The notes below the pieces were generated by a model. The model was given only the letters and a program-made list of their open reading frames with translations, was not told the origin of the DNA and ran no database searches. A DNA stretch of 64,000 nucleotides from Channallabes apus (taxonomy: Eukaryota > Chordata > Actinopteri > Siluriformes > Clariidae), in the NCBI GenBank assembly GCA_030522415.1, contig CM060121.1:8179476-8243475 (forward strand). Reading direction: 5' to 3'. Position 1 is the first letter of the stretch, and every line of letters begins with the position of its first letter. Positions 25,915 to 37,388 of this stretch are shown here, piece after piece. The position numbers and the translations under genes are program-made.

Positions 25915-26767
25915 ACTCTCAGAAGATCTTGATAAGACAGAGCATCAGGGTGAAATCAACAGGTTGGCCATCAATGTCATGTACCGTTAAAAAATTAAGG
26001 ACACTATAAAAACTAATTATATATGCCTCAAGAACTCAAACAGACATGCAAGGATATATCAGAGATCACAGCAGCCCTGACAAAGCATACACCTCAGCAG
26101 TCTGTGGAGGGCAAGCTGCTGGCACTCACAGGCCCTATTAGAGTCCTGCCTTCTTGCCCAATAACCTGCAGACGTCACTCTGATGACGGTTTACAGAACA
26201 TCATACACACTTAATATTACATGCCTGCTCCACCTGCTGGTTTTGATGACATAATTCTCACTCCACTGCCTGATTTGAGGACATTAAGAGTAGGGTTGGG
26301 TACCGAAAAACCGGTGCCAATACGGCACCGGTACCTATCTAACCGGTATGTACCGGACCGAAACAGAACACAGATTTCGGTGCCTCAATTTGGTACCACA
26401 TAAATGCCTGAACTGTCAATTGAAATATTTGTTCTCTAGATTCATATATTTTTGTAAATTAATAGTTCATTAGATTAAATAAAAAAATGAAAAGCACAAA
26501 TCATCGGGAAATGAGAGACCATGCGACATGTGTGTGAATGCAGCAACTAACGTTACACTCGCTCTGACAGCAGCTCGGTCCACCGAGTCCACCGATTATG
26601 ATGACCACAGCAGCCTGTCCGCAAGTTAGCAGAAGGCGAATGTAATGTTAATCACAAAATGCAAATCTTGCATTCATGCTAGCAAATGGTCAAACGATTT
26701 GTAAAATACTAATGTAACATGGATTCTGTTTATAACTAGAGGGGGAAAATTCCTGAAGAAATTTTAA

Positions 26768-29700
26768 GTGTGTCTATGCGCGTGCCGGGTCAGTGCCAAA
26801 ACATCATGCAGCCAACATGCTAATCAGCATAACATGTTGTTGACAAACTCAAAGCTGATCTCAATGTTAAGTGTATGGATGGTTAATTGCCCCCTGCTGG
26901 GGCAATTAACCGCCCAACCCCATAGACAAGCCATAACACCCCATGCCCGAAGGAGGCGAACAGTTTGATACCACATTCAAGGGTCTACGACAAATGGTGC
27001 AGGACTAGCGGTTAATTGCCCCCTGCTGGGGCAATTAACAGCCCAGCCCCTCAGAGAGGTCACTGCACACCCCTGCCGGATAAGACGCACGATATGACAC
27101 CTCATTCATAGGTCTAAGACAAACGGTGCTGGACTAGCGGGTTAATTGCCCCCTGTGGGGGCAATTAACCGCCCAACCCTCAGTAACACCATAGCACCCC
27201 ATGGCCGAAGGAGGCGAACGGTTTGACACCACATTCAAGGGTCTATGACAAATGGTGCTGGACTAGCAGTTAATTGCCCCCTGCTGGGGCAATTAACAGC
27301 CCAGCCCCTCAGAGAGGTCACTGCACACCCCTGCCGGATAAGACGCACGATATGACACCTCATTCATGGGGCTACGACGAACGGTGAGGGACCAGCGGTT
27401 AATTGCCCCCTGCGGGGGCAATTAACCGCCCGCCCTCAGTAGTATCATATAACCCCATGCCCAAAAGAGGCGAATGGTTTGACACCTCATTCAAGGGTCT
27501 ACGACAAACTCAGGCAAAGCTGATCTCAATGTTAAGTCTATGAGCGGTCAATTGCCCCCTGCGGGGGCAATTGACCGCCCAGCCCTGAGCAAAGTCATAG
27601 CTCCTCACCCCCGAACAAGCTGCACGGTTTGACATCTCATTCATGGGCCTACAAAATACACAGTCAAAGCTGATCTCAATGCTAAGTCTATGAGCGGAAA
27701 TTTTAAGTGTGTCTATGCGCGTGCCGGATCAGTGCCAAAACATCATGCAACCAATATGCAAATCAGCATAACATGTTGACAAACTCATTCAAAGCTGATT
27801 TCAATGTTTATTCTATGACCGATTAATTGCCCCCTATGGGGGCAATTAACCGCCCAACCCCTTAGAAAAGCCACACCACCCCATTCCCGGATAAGCCTCA
27901 CGAATTGACACCTCATTCATGGGTCTACTACAAACGGTGCTGGACTAGCGGGTTAATTGCCCCCATAGGGGGCAATTAACCGCCCAACCCTCAGTAACAC
28001 CATAGCACCCCATGCCCGAAGGAGGCGAACGGTTTGACACCACATTCAAGGGTCTACGACAAATGGTGCTGGACCAGCGGTTAATTGCCCCCTGCTGGGG
28101 CAATTAATAGCCCAGCCCCTCAGAGAGGTCACTGCACACCCCTCCCAGACAAGCCGCACGATTTGACACCTCATTCATGGGTGTACGACACACGGTGCTG
28201 GACTAGCGCTTAATTGCCCCCCGTGGGGGCAAGTAACTGCCCAGCCCTCAGAAACGTCATAGGACCCCATGCCCGAATGAGGAGAACGGTTTGACACCTC
28301 ATTCAAGGGTGCAGGACAAACTCACTCAAAGCTGATTTCAGTGTTTAGTCTATGACCGATTAATTGCCCCCTATGGGGGCAATTAACCGCCCAACCCCTT
28401 AGAAAAGCCATACCACCCCATTCCCGGATAAGCCGCACGATTTGACACCTCATTCATGGGTCTACGACAAACGGTGCTGGACTAGAGGTTAATTGCCCCC
28501 TGCTGGGGCAATTAACAGCCCGACCCTCAGTAACGCCATAGCACCCCATGCCCGAAGGAGCCGAACGGTTTGACACCACATTCAAGGGTCTACGACAAAT
28601 GGTGCTGGACTAGTGGTTAATTGCCCCCTGCTGGGGCAATTAACAGCCCAGCCCCTCATAGAGGTCACTGCACACCCCTGCCGGATAAGACGCACGATAT
28701 GACGCCTCATTCAAGGCTCTACGACGAACGGTGAGGGGGCAATTAACGGGGGCAATTAACCGCCCGCCCTCAGTAGTATCGTATAACCCCATGCCCGAAT
28801 GAGACGAGCGGTTTGACACCTCATTCAAGGGTCTACGACAAACTCAGGCAAAGCTGATCTCAATGTTAAGTCAATGAGTGGTTAATTGCCCCAGCAGGGG
28901 GCAATTAACCACCCCAGCCCTGAGAAAAGACATTGCACCCCATTCCCAACAAGCTGCACGGTTTGACACCTCATTCATGGGCCTACAAAATACACAGTCA
29001 AAGCTGGTCTCAATATTAAGTCTATGAGCGATTAATTGCCCCCTGCGGGGGCAATTAACGGCCCAGCCCTGAGCAAGGTCATAGCACCCCACCCCCGGTT
29101 AACCCACACGATATCACACCTCATTCATGGGTGTATGACAAACGGTGCGGGAATAGCGGTTAAAATGTTAAGTCTATGAGCGGTTAATTGCCCCCTGCGG
29201 GGGCAATTAACCGCCCAGCCCCTCAGAAAAGGCATAGCACCCCACCCCCGAACCAGCCGAACGGTTTGACACCTCATTCGTGGGTCTGCGACAAACTAAT
29301 TATTCGAAAAAATTCCCCATTCAAAGTCTATGGGGCAATTTTGGGGACCTCTCTTGCCCCGGGGGTACAACTTATACCCTCGTTCGGGGTATCCTCTTAC
29401 ACAGGGTGCAAACCTCTTAAAATTTGGTGAAATTCATGTTTCTACAAAACTCCCTCTCTGCGCCAGAATCCGTCAAAGTTGGCCTCAATGTTAAGTCAAT
29501 GGGATTTTTGGCTCGTTTAATTGCCCCCTGCGGGGGCAATTAACCGCCCAACCCTTAGAAAAGTCATAGCACACCATTCCCGATCAGGCCGCACGAAATG
29601 ATGTAACATACGTGTAGGGTTTCTCAAAACTGCGGGACAAGAAACCCGGCAAAATTTAGGCGGAAGAAGAATAATAAGAAGAAGAAAAAACCCTTTTTCG

Positions 29701-29879
29701 ATTTTGGAAATCAGTTTTTTGGGAATTGCGGGAAAACGGTGCGTTGGTTCCATAAGTTCTCCCGATCGAGCCGGACGCGATGGTGTATGATTCGTGGCCG
29801 TCGGACCAAAGCTCTCCGGCGTGGGAGCGTCCAAAGTTTCGGGATGAATAGTAATAAGTGGTCTATTGCATAGACACAC
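26768..29879. mobile_element. TTAA-flanked 3.1-kb element built from palindrome repeats
   Basis: TTAA lies on both sides (26764-26767 and 29880-29883), and the ends GTGTGTCTATGC and GCATAGACACAC are perfect inverted repeats. TTAA targets are typical of piggyBac- and Kolobok-type transposons. There is no transposase, so it would be non-autonomous. Inside are 18 palindromes spaced mostly 128-130 bp apart (see the repeat entry), then an end region with TCTTCTTATTATTCTTCTTC on the minus strand. The first ~110 bp are repeated internally from 27707. I cannot name a published family. Confidence 0.85.
26881..29543. repeat. Array of 18 hairpin palindromes (TTAATTGCCCC...GGGGCAATTAA)
   Basis: Each palindrome has arms of 11-16 bp around a 3- or 5-nt loop. 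Approximate starts: 26881, 27010, 27140, 27269, 27395, 27544, 27823, 27951, 28079, 28210, 28360, 28488, 28616, 28735 (degenerate), 28880, 29032, 29180 and 29517. Loops are CTGCT, TGC, TGT, TAT, ATA, CGT or AGCAG. Spacers of ~95-115 bp are themselves repeated. Two spacer types alternate through much of the array: one with GAGGCGAACGGTTTGACACC, the other with CTGCCGGATAAGACGCACG, giving a ~258-bp dimer. There is no open reading frame. Confidence 0.97.
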
Positions 29880-29883
29880 TTAA

Positions 29884-30043
29884 TTATGGCCTTCCAGCTA
29901 GTACTAGTAGCACTACAACAGTGACCCCATTTACCATTGTAAAGAAGGCTATGCATGTCCTGTGCAGGGCAATAAGTCAGGAAAGATGTCGTATTTTGCC
30001 AGAAAAGGCAAATATGGTGAAATTTCTGCAAAAGAATTGCTAA
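29884..30043 (+). pseudogene. hAT transposase C-terminal remnant
   Basis: After the TTAA insertion point the frame reads to a stop at 30041-30043 and ends ILPEKANMVKFLQKNC. This resembles the very end of hAT-family transposases, where a conserved Pro-Glu precedes a short hydrophobic stretch and a Lys-Asn end. The dimerisation region upstream is lost. It supports the hAT call for the surrounding element. Confidence 0.55.
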
Positions 30044-30611
30044 AATTTTAAGCTTATATATTCATATATACTTTAAACTTTTAATATATTGTTCAATTTT
30101 AAGCATAACATTTTTTTGTTCAATAAAAATGTATTCTTGAGTCATCCACCATCATTTTGTTGCTTTTGTAAAGTATCGGTTCAGGCACCGGTTTGGCACC
30201 GATACCATTTTAAAAGTATCGATTTGGCACCGGTATCAAAAAAACCCAAACAATACGCAACCCTAATTGAGAGTTGTCTAGCCATATCAAGTTTTTTTTT
30301 TTTTTTTTTTCAAGATTCAAGATTCTTTATTTGTCACATGCATAGTTATACAAGTACAACACGCAGTGAAATGTATCCTGAACCGCTCCTACTTTGTGCA
30401 AATAACAAGAAACAAAAGAAATAATCTATAAATAGAAATAGAAATTGAAATTTAAAAAAAAAAAAAAAGGTGCAAATGTAAACATAATAATAAAGTGTGT
30501 ATCTGAGCAGGATAAAGATGTTAGTGCAAGTGATGCTTACAGTCCAGACTAAAGTGCAGTGTGCAGTGTGGAATGTCAGCACAGCAGTGTGTGGGTGAAC
30601 TGTTACCAGTC

Positions 30612-31330
30612 CTATGAATGGGAGAGTGGCCCATCATGGTTGAGGAGTCTAATCGCCTGTGGATAAAAACTCCTCCTGAGTCTCTCCGTTTTGGCCATAA
30701 TGACCCGGAACCTTCTGCCTGAATGCAGAAGTTTGAACAGTCCGTTATTGGGGTGCGACAAGTCCTTAATGATACGAGCTGCCCTGGTTTTACATCTCCT
30801 GGTGTAGATGTCCTGCATGGAGGGGAGAGTTAACCTGCAGCAGCGTTCAGCTGCCCGGATCACTCTCTGGAGGGCTTTCCTGTCCTGTACACAGCTATTC
30901 CCAAACCAGGATGAAATGTTCTGTGTTAGGATGCTCTCAACAGCACCCGAGTAGAAAGCCTTAAGGACAGCAGGGGAAACCCCAAACTTCCTCAACTGCC
31001 TCAGGTGGTACAGACGCTGCTTTGCCCTTTTCGTCTGAGCACAGATATGCTCAGTCCATGTCAGATCCTCGGAGATGTGGACGCCCAAGTACTTGAAGCT
31101 GCTCACTCTCTCCACTGGAGCTCCATTGATGATGAGGGGTTTGTGGTCCAGTTGTCCCCTTCTGAAGTCCACCACCAGCTCCTTCGTCTTACTGACGTTC
31201 AGTCGGAGGCAGTTTTCTTCACACCATAGTGCCAGGTTCTCCACTTCATCTATGTAGGCCGACTCATCGTTGTTGGAGATGAAGCCCAGCACCACCGTAT
31301 CATCAGCAAACTTAACGATGGTCTGAAGTG
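30612..31330 (-). pseudogene. L2 ORF2, catalytic FADD box to C-terminus
   Basis: This frame carries IVKFADDTVVLGFIS (the RT active site), the KTKELVVDFRR and FKYLGVHISEDLTW blocks, and the C-terminal GRRFRVIMAKTERLRRSF region, ending near 30612. It belongs to the same gene as the preceding piece and is separated from it only by the frame break. Confidence 0.92.
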
Positions 31331-32742
31331 TAGAGAGAGTATAGCAGTGGAGAGAGAACACATCCCTGTGGAGCACCTGTGTTGATGGTGATGCTGCTGG
31401 AGAAGCACTTGCCCACTCTCACCGCTTGAGATCTGTCCGAGAGGAAGTCCAACACGCAGGCACACAAGCGTTTGTTAAGTCCTAGATCTCTCAGCTTTGT
31501 GAACAGTCTGTTAGGCACTATTGTGTTGAAGGCAGAGCTGTAATCTATAAAAAGCAATCTCACATAGTTACCTTGCATCTTGTCCACGTGGCTGAGAGTG
31601 GTGTGCAGAACATGGGAGATGGCATCCTCTGTGGATCTGTTGGGGCGGTAGGCGAACTGAAGTGGATCTATGGAGCTGGGGATGGAGGAGGAGATGATGT
31701 TTTTTAGCAGACCCTCAAATACCTTCATGACCATCGATGTCAGTGCAACAGGCCGGTAGTCATTCAGGCATGAGGGTTTGTTGGTCTTGGGCACGGGGAC
31801 AATGGTGGATCTCTTGAAACACGCCGGGACCACAGACTTCGCCAGGGACTCATTAAAGATACAGGTGAACACACCTGACAGCTGGTCAGCGCAGCAGCGC
31901 AGCAGGCGCCCAGAGATGCCATCTGGACCCGCCGCTTTCCTGGTGTTCACCCTCCTCAGCGCCGTGCGAACGTCGTGCTCTGCGATGCTGATGACGCAAT
32001 CCTCGCTGATGACGTCATCACTCTCAGTCAGCAGGCTGCTAGCATTAGCCGCCTGGCTAACCTCGAACCGGGCGAAGAATGCGTTCAGCTCGTTGGCGAA
32101 TGCAGAGTCGGCGACGATCGTCGTGGTGTCTTTGGCAACCTTGTAGTCCGTGATTGTGCGTAATCCGTGCCACATGCGGCGTGTGTCACCCTGATGGAAG
32201 TGTGATTCAGTTCGCTGTCGGAACCGCCCCTTAGCTTCCCTCACCGCTCGCCTGACGCTATAAGAAGCCGCTTTGTATGCGCTCATATCGCCGCTAATGA
32301 GTGCGGCATTATAAGCAGCGGTCCGGGCATTCACAGCATCGCGGATCGATCGGTCTACCCAAGGCTTCTGGTTCGGAAACGATTTGAACCTCACTGTCGG
32401 GACAACTTCATTTACGAGCGTGCTAACGAAGCTAACTGCTACATCCGCAAACTCGTTGATGTCTACTGCGCAGGCTCGGAACATGTCCCAATCTACGTCA
32501 TCGAGCGCGTCCTGTAGCGTAGCTTCTGATTGGGCAGACCAGCGTTGCACCTCCCTCATGACCGGAGCTTCACGACGAAAGCTTTGTTGATATTCCGGTA
32601 TGAGGAAAATGGCGTTGTGGTCTGATTTCCCGAATGCTGGATGTGAAACAGCTTTGTAGCCCCGCTTGTATGGTGTGTAACAGTGGTCCAGAATGTTGAG
32701 TCCCCTTGTCGGACATGTAACATGTTGGTGAAAGTTTGGCAT
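31312..32742 (-). pseudogene. L2 ORF2, endonuclease end and first part of reverse transcriptase
   Basis: The frame begins inside the endonuclease (CPTRGLNILDHCY, then FGKSDHNAIFL with the conserved SDH). A connector follows, then RT motifs AAGPDGISGRLLR, the DPLQFAYRPNRSTEDA block, FIDYSSAFNTI and GAPQGCVLSPLLYSLYT. It then stops; the catalytic (F)ADD box lies in another frame, so a small deletion near 31320-31335 broke the gene. The frame is otherwise open for 476 codons, suggesting moderate age. Confidence 0.92.
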
Positions 32743-32774
32743 AACCTGTCTGAGGTTCGCTTTATTAAAGTCTA

Positions 32775-33098
32775 GTCAGTTCTAGTCAGACTCATGCTAG
32801 AATTCCATAAGGTAGCCTTTTTTGTCCCATGTCCAAGTCCTGTTTCAATCAGGTTTACATTGCAGGCCCACAAGGCAGCTTTTTCTGTCCCGAGCCCTTG
32901 CTGTCATGACCCATGGGCAACGAGCAGAACAGGCTGATTCTCCAGACAAAAGACCATGAACAATCCCAGCTAGACTCCAACACCACATTTCTGCCCAAGT
33001 TTCCATGCCAGGAGTCATACTGTACCTTACAGGGGGATATTTTGTGATCATGTCTTGTGCTTTACATCACAGCTGGACCAGCCTACCGAACCCATCAG
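32775..33098. other. Anonymous sequence
   Basis: No gene or known element is recognised. It ends at the hAT MITE fragment at 33099. A TACTGTA heptamer lies near 33017. Confidence 0.45.
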
Positions 33099-33265
33099 CA
33101 GTGTTGGGGGACATTACTTTTTAAAGTAACTAATTACATTACAAAATTACTGTCATTAAAAAGTAATCAGTTACATTAAAGCGTAACTTTCTGATAAAAT
33201 TAACTAGTTAGATTACTTTTCCAATGTAGAAAATGAAAACTCCTTTGTGATACATGTTACTTTTA
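33099..33265 (+). mobile_element. hAT MITE fragment, family H1 (left end only)
   Basis: It begins CAGTGTTGGGGGACATTAC and matches the complete copy at 52932-53548 through GAAAATGAAAACT-type sequence. The right half is absent. Confidence 0.88.
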
Positions 33266-33393
33266 AAGAGATTTTTCAGCTTGTTGCTATGCTATTATGC
33301 TAATGCTAAGTTTGAAATATGTTTACTGTTCCTATATTTATCCTCTTCTGTTCTTTTGCTTTTTGTGTAATACCTTCACACCTGCACCTACAC

Positions 33394-33449
33394 TCTGGCC
33401 TCCATCGGTTCCTGACTTTACATCTGGCCTCCATCGGTTCCTGACTTTA
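33394..33449. repeat. 29-bp tandem duplication next to the detached palindrome fragment
   Basis: TCTGGCCTCCATCGGTTCC followed by TGACTTTA occurs twice, 29 bp apart. The second copy runs directly into the detached palindrome-array segment. Confidence 0.9.
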
Positions 33450-33755
33450 TAACCCCATGCCCGACTGAGGCGAACGGTTTGACACCTCATTCAAGGGTCT
33501 AAGACAAACGGTGCTGGAATAGCGATTAATTGCCCCCTGTGGGGGCAATTAACCGCCCAGCCCCTCAGACAGGTCACTGCACACCCCTCCCGGATAAGAC
33601 GCACTATATGACACCTCATTCATGGGCCCTCAGTAGTATCATATAACCCCATGCCCGAATGAGGCGAACGGGTTGACACCTCATTCAAGGGTCTACGACA
33701 AACTCAGGCAAATCTCATCTCAATGTTAAGACTATGAGTGGTTAATTGCCTTCAT
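33449..33755. repeat. Detached fragment of the palindrome array
   Basis: It contains one complete palindrome (TTAATTGCCCCC, loop TGT, GGGGGCAATTAA; 33526-33552) and both spacer types (GAGGCGAACGGTTTGACACC and CTCCCGGATAAGACGCACT). It stops in the left arm of a second palindrome (GTGGTTAATTGCC at about 33745). It has neither terminal repeat nor TTAA ends. Confidence 0.93.
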
Positions 33756-35427
33756 TAAATCAGTACTCTTCTAATTTAATACAGGCACACTTCAAAATCT
33801 TATAAAAAAAAAAGAATGTAGGCTGCTATATCTGTAATGATGCGGACCGACTTTATATTAATGTCCATTGTCCAACATGTCCAATCTAAGTGGAATCAGC
33901 AGTTCTGGCAAAAGTGCCTAGGAATCTCCGTCTATTTCATCCACTTGCCAAGGTACCATTTATTCTCTTCCAAAGTAAGTTAAGTAATTTAGCCATCCAT
34001 CACTTCTAGTTTCACTCGAATGAGAAAACTTTTGTCTCAAATATAGCGACTTAGACAGAAAAGTGTGAAACATTTGAATACGTACAGCATCAAGCTACAT
34101 TACAGCACCACAAAACCTGTTTAGTTTAAACATCTACATACCTATTACATGAAAACTGCTTATCCCGGGCTGGGCTGGTGATTTGACAACTTGCGACATG
34201 GGTACAGAACTGAAGCAACTGCACACTCAATATTACATGGATATACAGCAAAACACGCATGGTAAAGAAAGAAAAAATAAAGAAGCAGAGTAAACTAGGA
34301 ACAGTAAACTTTTGCCTTTAAAAAGAAAGCAAAGCGTATCTAGAGGCAGGTGGGGATACAGAATGTCCTGAATCAACAGAAACAGAGCCAGTTTGGAATT
34401 ACAGTATGAGATTTGGAATGTAGTCTTTTTGTAGCACATCTATACACACAGACACACACACTCCCCACATGTTCCCATGTTTCCAATTCTCATATTTTTC
34501 AGGAACTGTTTCAGTGAAATATTTTGTCAGCTGTATTGTTGTGCCACCTGCTCCTGTGCCCTCACTGAGCTTTGTTAAGTTATTCTGATGTTGTCATCGC
34601 AACCGGTTCAGTGTGCATCACTATGGGCGCGCACACACACACGCGAAAAACATACACACACACAATCTGCAATGGTCTATAATCTGCTCACCTCATCATT
34701 GCCTCACAGCTGGTTCTCGTGCCATCCAGGTTTTTTTCATTCACCTTTACAAATAGATGTGCGTTTTTCTTCTGCATTTTTCATCCTGCATTTAGGCAAG
34801 GTTAACTATTTCATTCAGTCTGTCAACTTAAATATAGTACAGTGCATTGTTTTGGTTGCTATTTTGCAGCTTTGTCTGAAAGCACAGTAAAGCATAGACA
34901 GTGCACTCAAGAAACCCCACAATTCACTGGGATAAGTTCATAACACAAAATACAATCGTTTACTGTTGCATTTGAATATAGTGGGTGACAGTAATGTGTA
35001 AAAGGGTGTACTGATAATGTAAGATTCTACAATATGGGTAATAATATTCATGATAGTGTTCTCCTCATAATGATTTTTCATTTCCTCTTGTCCAACTGTG
35101 TATGAGACAGGTGAAGTAAGTGTGTGTATGTGTGTGTGTTCATCCATCAGTGAGTAACACAGCTTCATTATCAGGGACAAGATGTCCTTTATGTGTTTCT
35201 GACACTAATGATTCCTGGTGCTCTATAGGTGTCCTTGTTGAGACGGCGGTGTGTGTAAGTAGAAGCGACAGAGTAGAGAGTATGTGCTGCACTCCCTCTC
35301 TCTCTCTCTCTCTCTCAGATCAGGTCAGTGTAGCTTCTGGTAAGAAACACAACGTAGCAAATAACATAAGAATCATAAACTGTATGGTTATTGTTATTCA
35401 ACAACAACAACAACAAAAAATTAGTTC
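33756..35427. other. Anonymous sequence with CA, GT and CT runs
   Basis: Short CA/GT runs lie near 34635 and 35120, and a (CT)n run at about 35296-35318. No gene is supported. A TACAGTA heptamer lies near 34399. Confidence 0.5.
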
Positions 35428-35429
35428 TA

Positions 35430-35992
35430 CAGGGTGGGACATTTATATGGATACACCTTAATAAAATGGGAATGATTGGTGATATTAACTTCCTGTTTGT
35501 GGCACATTAGTATATGTGAGGGGGAAAACTTTTCAAGATGGGTGCCGACCATGGTGGCCATTTTGAAGTCGGCCATTTTGGAAGATAGGAAGAGGGTCAT
35601 GTGACACATCAAACGTATTGGGAATTTCACAAGAAAAACAATGGTGTGCTTGGTTTTAACGTGGTAACTTTATTCTTTCATGAGTTATTTACACGTTTCT
35701 CTTTGTTTACAGCCATTGACATGTCGTAGAGGTTAACACGTGAGGAGCGATAGAAATTGTGTTGATGTCTGGTGAACGGAGTAACCGGGTCATTGCAGCA
35801 GATTACATTGCAAGACACCCTACGAGACCACCCATCTCAGTTAACTAACAATAACTAATAATAATAATAAGTTAATAATACGTCAATAATAATTAATAAA
35901 AAGATACAATAACTCAGGAAAGAATAAAGTTACATTAAAACCAAGCCCACTATTGTTTTTCTTGTGAAATTCCCAATGGGTTTGATGTGGGT
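35430..35992 (+). mobile_element. Mariner-like DNA element with 80-bp inverted arms
   Basis: The left end TACAGGGTGGGACATTTATA (TA at 35428-35429) is a common teleost transposon terminus. Inside, about 80 bp at 35605-35690 (GGGAATTTCACAAGAAAAAC through GTAACTTTATTC-type sequence) recur inverted at 35906-35992. The ~200-bp loop carries a short frame (SGERSNRVIAADYIARHP) that may be a transposase N-terminal remnant. The right terminus was not located. Confidence 0.65.
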
Positions 35993-37004
35993 TTTGGCAG
36001 GCAGCTGTTCTCCCCTCTTTCCTGTACTGAGGACAGCGCTGATCGACTTTCACCCATGCTGGCAACTGTCAGTTACATAACTAACAATTGTTATAACATC
36101 TGTGACACAGAGTGATACAGTACATGTACAGTAGATAAACATCCCAGTGATGTTATTGTCTATTATCACCATTTGTGGAATTTTTTTGATGGATTAAAAA
36201 TACTAAATGTAAGCCAGCAGTCTTCTCCATGCGTGTACTGAACCAGCTCGAGAGATAAACAGGAGTTAAACTGTATGTACATTAATTTTTCTCAAAATTT
36301 TGAGATGCTGGATTTTTGGTTTTCATGAAATTTAAGCCGTAATCATTGAAATAAATACATAAAGAGGCTTAAAATATTTCACTTGACGTTGGATGTTATT
36401 AATGTCACTTTTTATGTTAATTAAATTGCAGGGGGAAAAATCCAGAGTGAGATGCACTGTACTGTATATACTGTATAAAGGCACTGAGAGAAGTTGAGTT
36501 GTATGTACACATTCACATACTGTACACACTGTTTTGCTGTTTTTATAGGGTATTTTAATAGGCTAAATAACATCATACCTACACCTAACTGTAACTCCTT
36601 CAAACAAACTCAACTCAGTAACCAAAATCAAATATTGGATTCATTTTATATACCTGTAGAAAAGCCTTTATTAAAGGATAATATTTTGTGTGATGATGAA
36701 ATAAATGTATTTTTAATCACCATATTATCATGTATTCCTATTATTACTTGACATTTTGTTCTCACAAAGGCCTAAAAACATGCGCACACACCCACACCTT
36801 TGGTCTATTACAATTATTGTCGGCCCGTATAATTAAATGCTATATGCCTGGTAAAAATGTCATTAGAATAAAATGAATTTAATACTTATCTGAAATGAAA
36901 TCAAGAAATTGCCTTTGTGGGTTGATTGATAGCTATATAATTATCTCTAATGAGGGCTGGAGCATAATAAACTTTTAACAAGGGAATACGCTAATAATCC
37001 CTGT
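35993..37004. other. Anonymous sequence
   Basis: No gene is supported. TACWGTA heptamers lie near 36115, 36125, 36459, 36468 and 36516. Confidence 0.5.
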
Positions 37005-37017
37005 ATAATTTCCAGAA

Positions 37018-37388
37018 GGCGGCACGGTGGTGTAGTGGTTAGCACTGTCGCCTTGCACCTCCAGGGTCTGGGTTCGATTCCCCGGCCAGGCTCGATTCCC
37101 GTCTCTGTGTGCATGGAGTTTGCATGTTCTCCCCGTGCTTGGTGGGTTTCCTCCGGGTACTCCGGTTTCCTCCCACAGTCCAAAGATATGCAGGTTAGGC
37201 TAATTGACGTTCCCAAATTGACCGTAGTGTGTGAATGTGCGTACATGTGTGTGCCCTGCGATGGATTGGCACCCTGTCCAGGGTGTACCCCGCCTTGTGC
37301 CCTAAGCCTCCTGGGATAGGCTCCAGGCCCCCCGCGACCCTGTGTATAAGGATAAAGCGGTATAGAAGATGAATGAATGAATGAATGA
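37018..37388 (+). mobile_element. Mermaid-like tRNA-derived SINE, full length
   Basis: It starts GGCGGCACGGTGGTGTAGTG with RNA polymerase III A box GTGGTTAGCACTG and B box GGGTTCGATTCCC. A second B-box-like copy (GGCTCGATTCCCG) follows 17 bp later. The body (GAGTTTGCATGTTCTCCCCG, CTCCGGGTACTCCGG) leads to the tail ATAAAGCGGTATAG and (GAAT)n. Perfect 13-bp duplications (ATAATTTCCAGAA) flank it at 37005-37017 and 37389-37401. Nearly identical to 43515-43892 through the first ~175 bp. Confidence 0.97.

Larger units (their letters stand above)
26291..30265 (+). mobile_element. hAT-type DNA transposon relic carrying a 3.1-kb insertion
   Basis: Left end TAGGGTTGGGTACCG and right end AATACGCAACCCTA are inverted, and both arms are rich in GGCACCGGT-type motifs. 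The flanks ATTAAGAG (26283-26290) and ATTGAGAG (30266-30273) are an 8-bp duplication with one mismatch, the length expected for hAT. Without the TTAA-flanked insertion at 26768-29879 the element is only about 0.86 kb. A hAT transposase C-terminus remains near its right end. Confidence 0.85.
30305..32770 (-). mobile_element. L2-type LINE, 5'-truncated
   Basis: On the minus strand the 3' end reads GACAAATAAAGAATCTTGAA, the typical L2-like end in fish, followed by an A run (T run at about 30290-30310). The coding part covers the end of the endonuclease, the whole reverse transcriptase and the C-terminal domain. The 5' end breaks off at about 32770. It lies 40 bp beyond the hAT right end. Confidence 0.92.

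Noticed and set aside
26881..29543. Regularly spaced palindromes resembling a CRISPR array
   Set aside because: This is a vertebrate genome, the spacers are repeated rather than unique, no cas genes are present, and the array sits within a TTAA-flanked transposon.
37018..37100. tRNA gene calls in SINE heads
   Set aside because: A and B boxes are present but there is no tRNA-like cloverleaf, and the sequence continues into the SINE body and tail.
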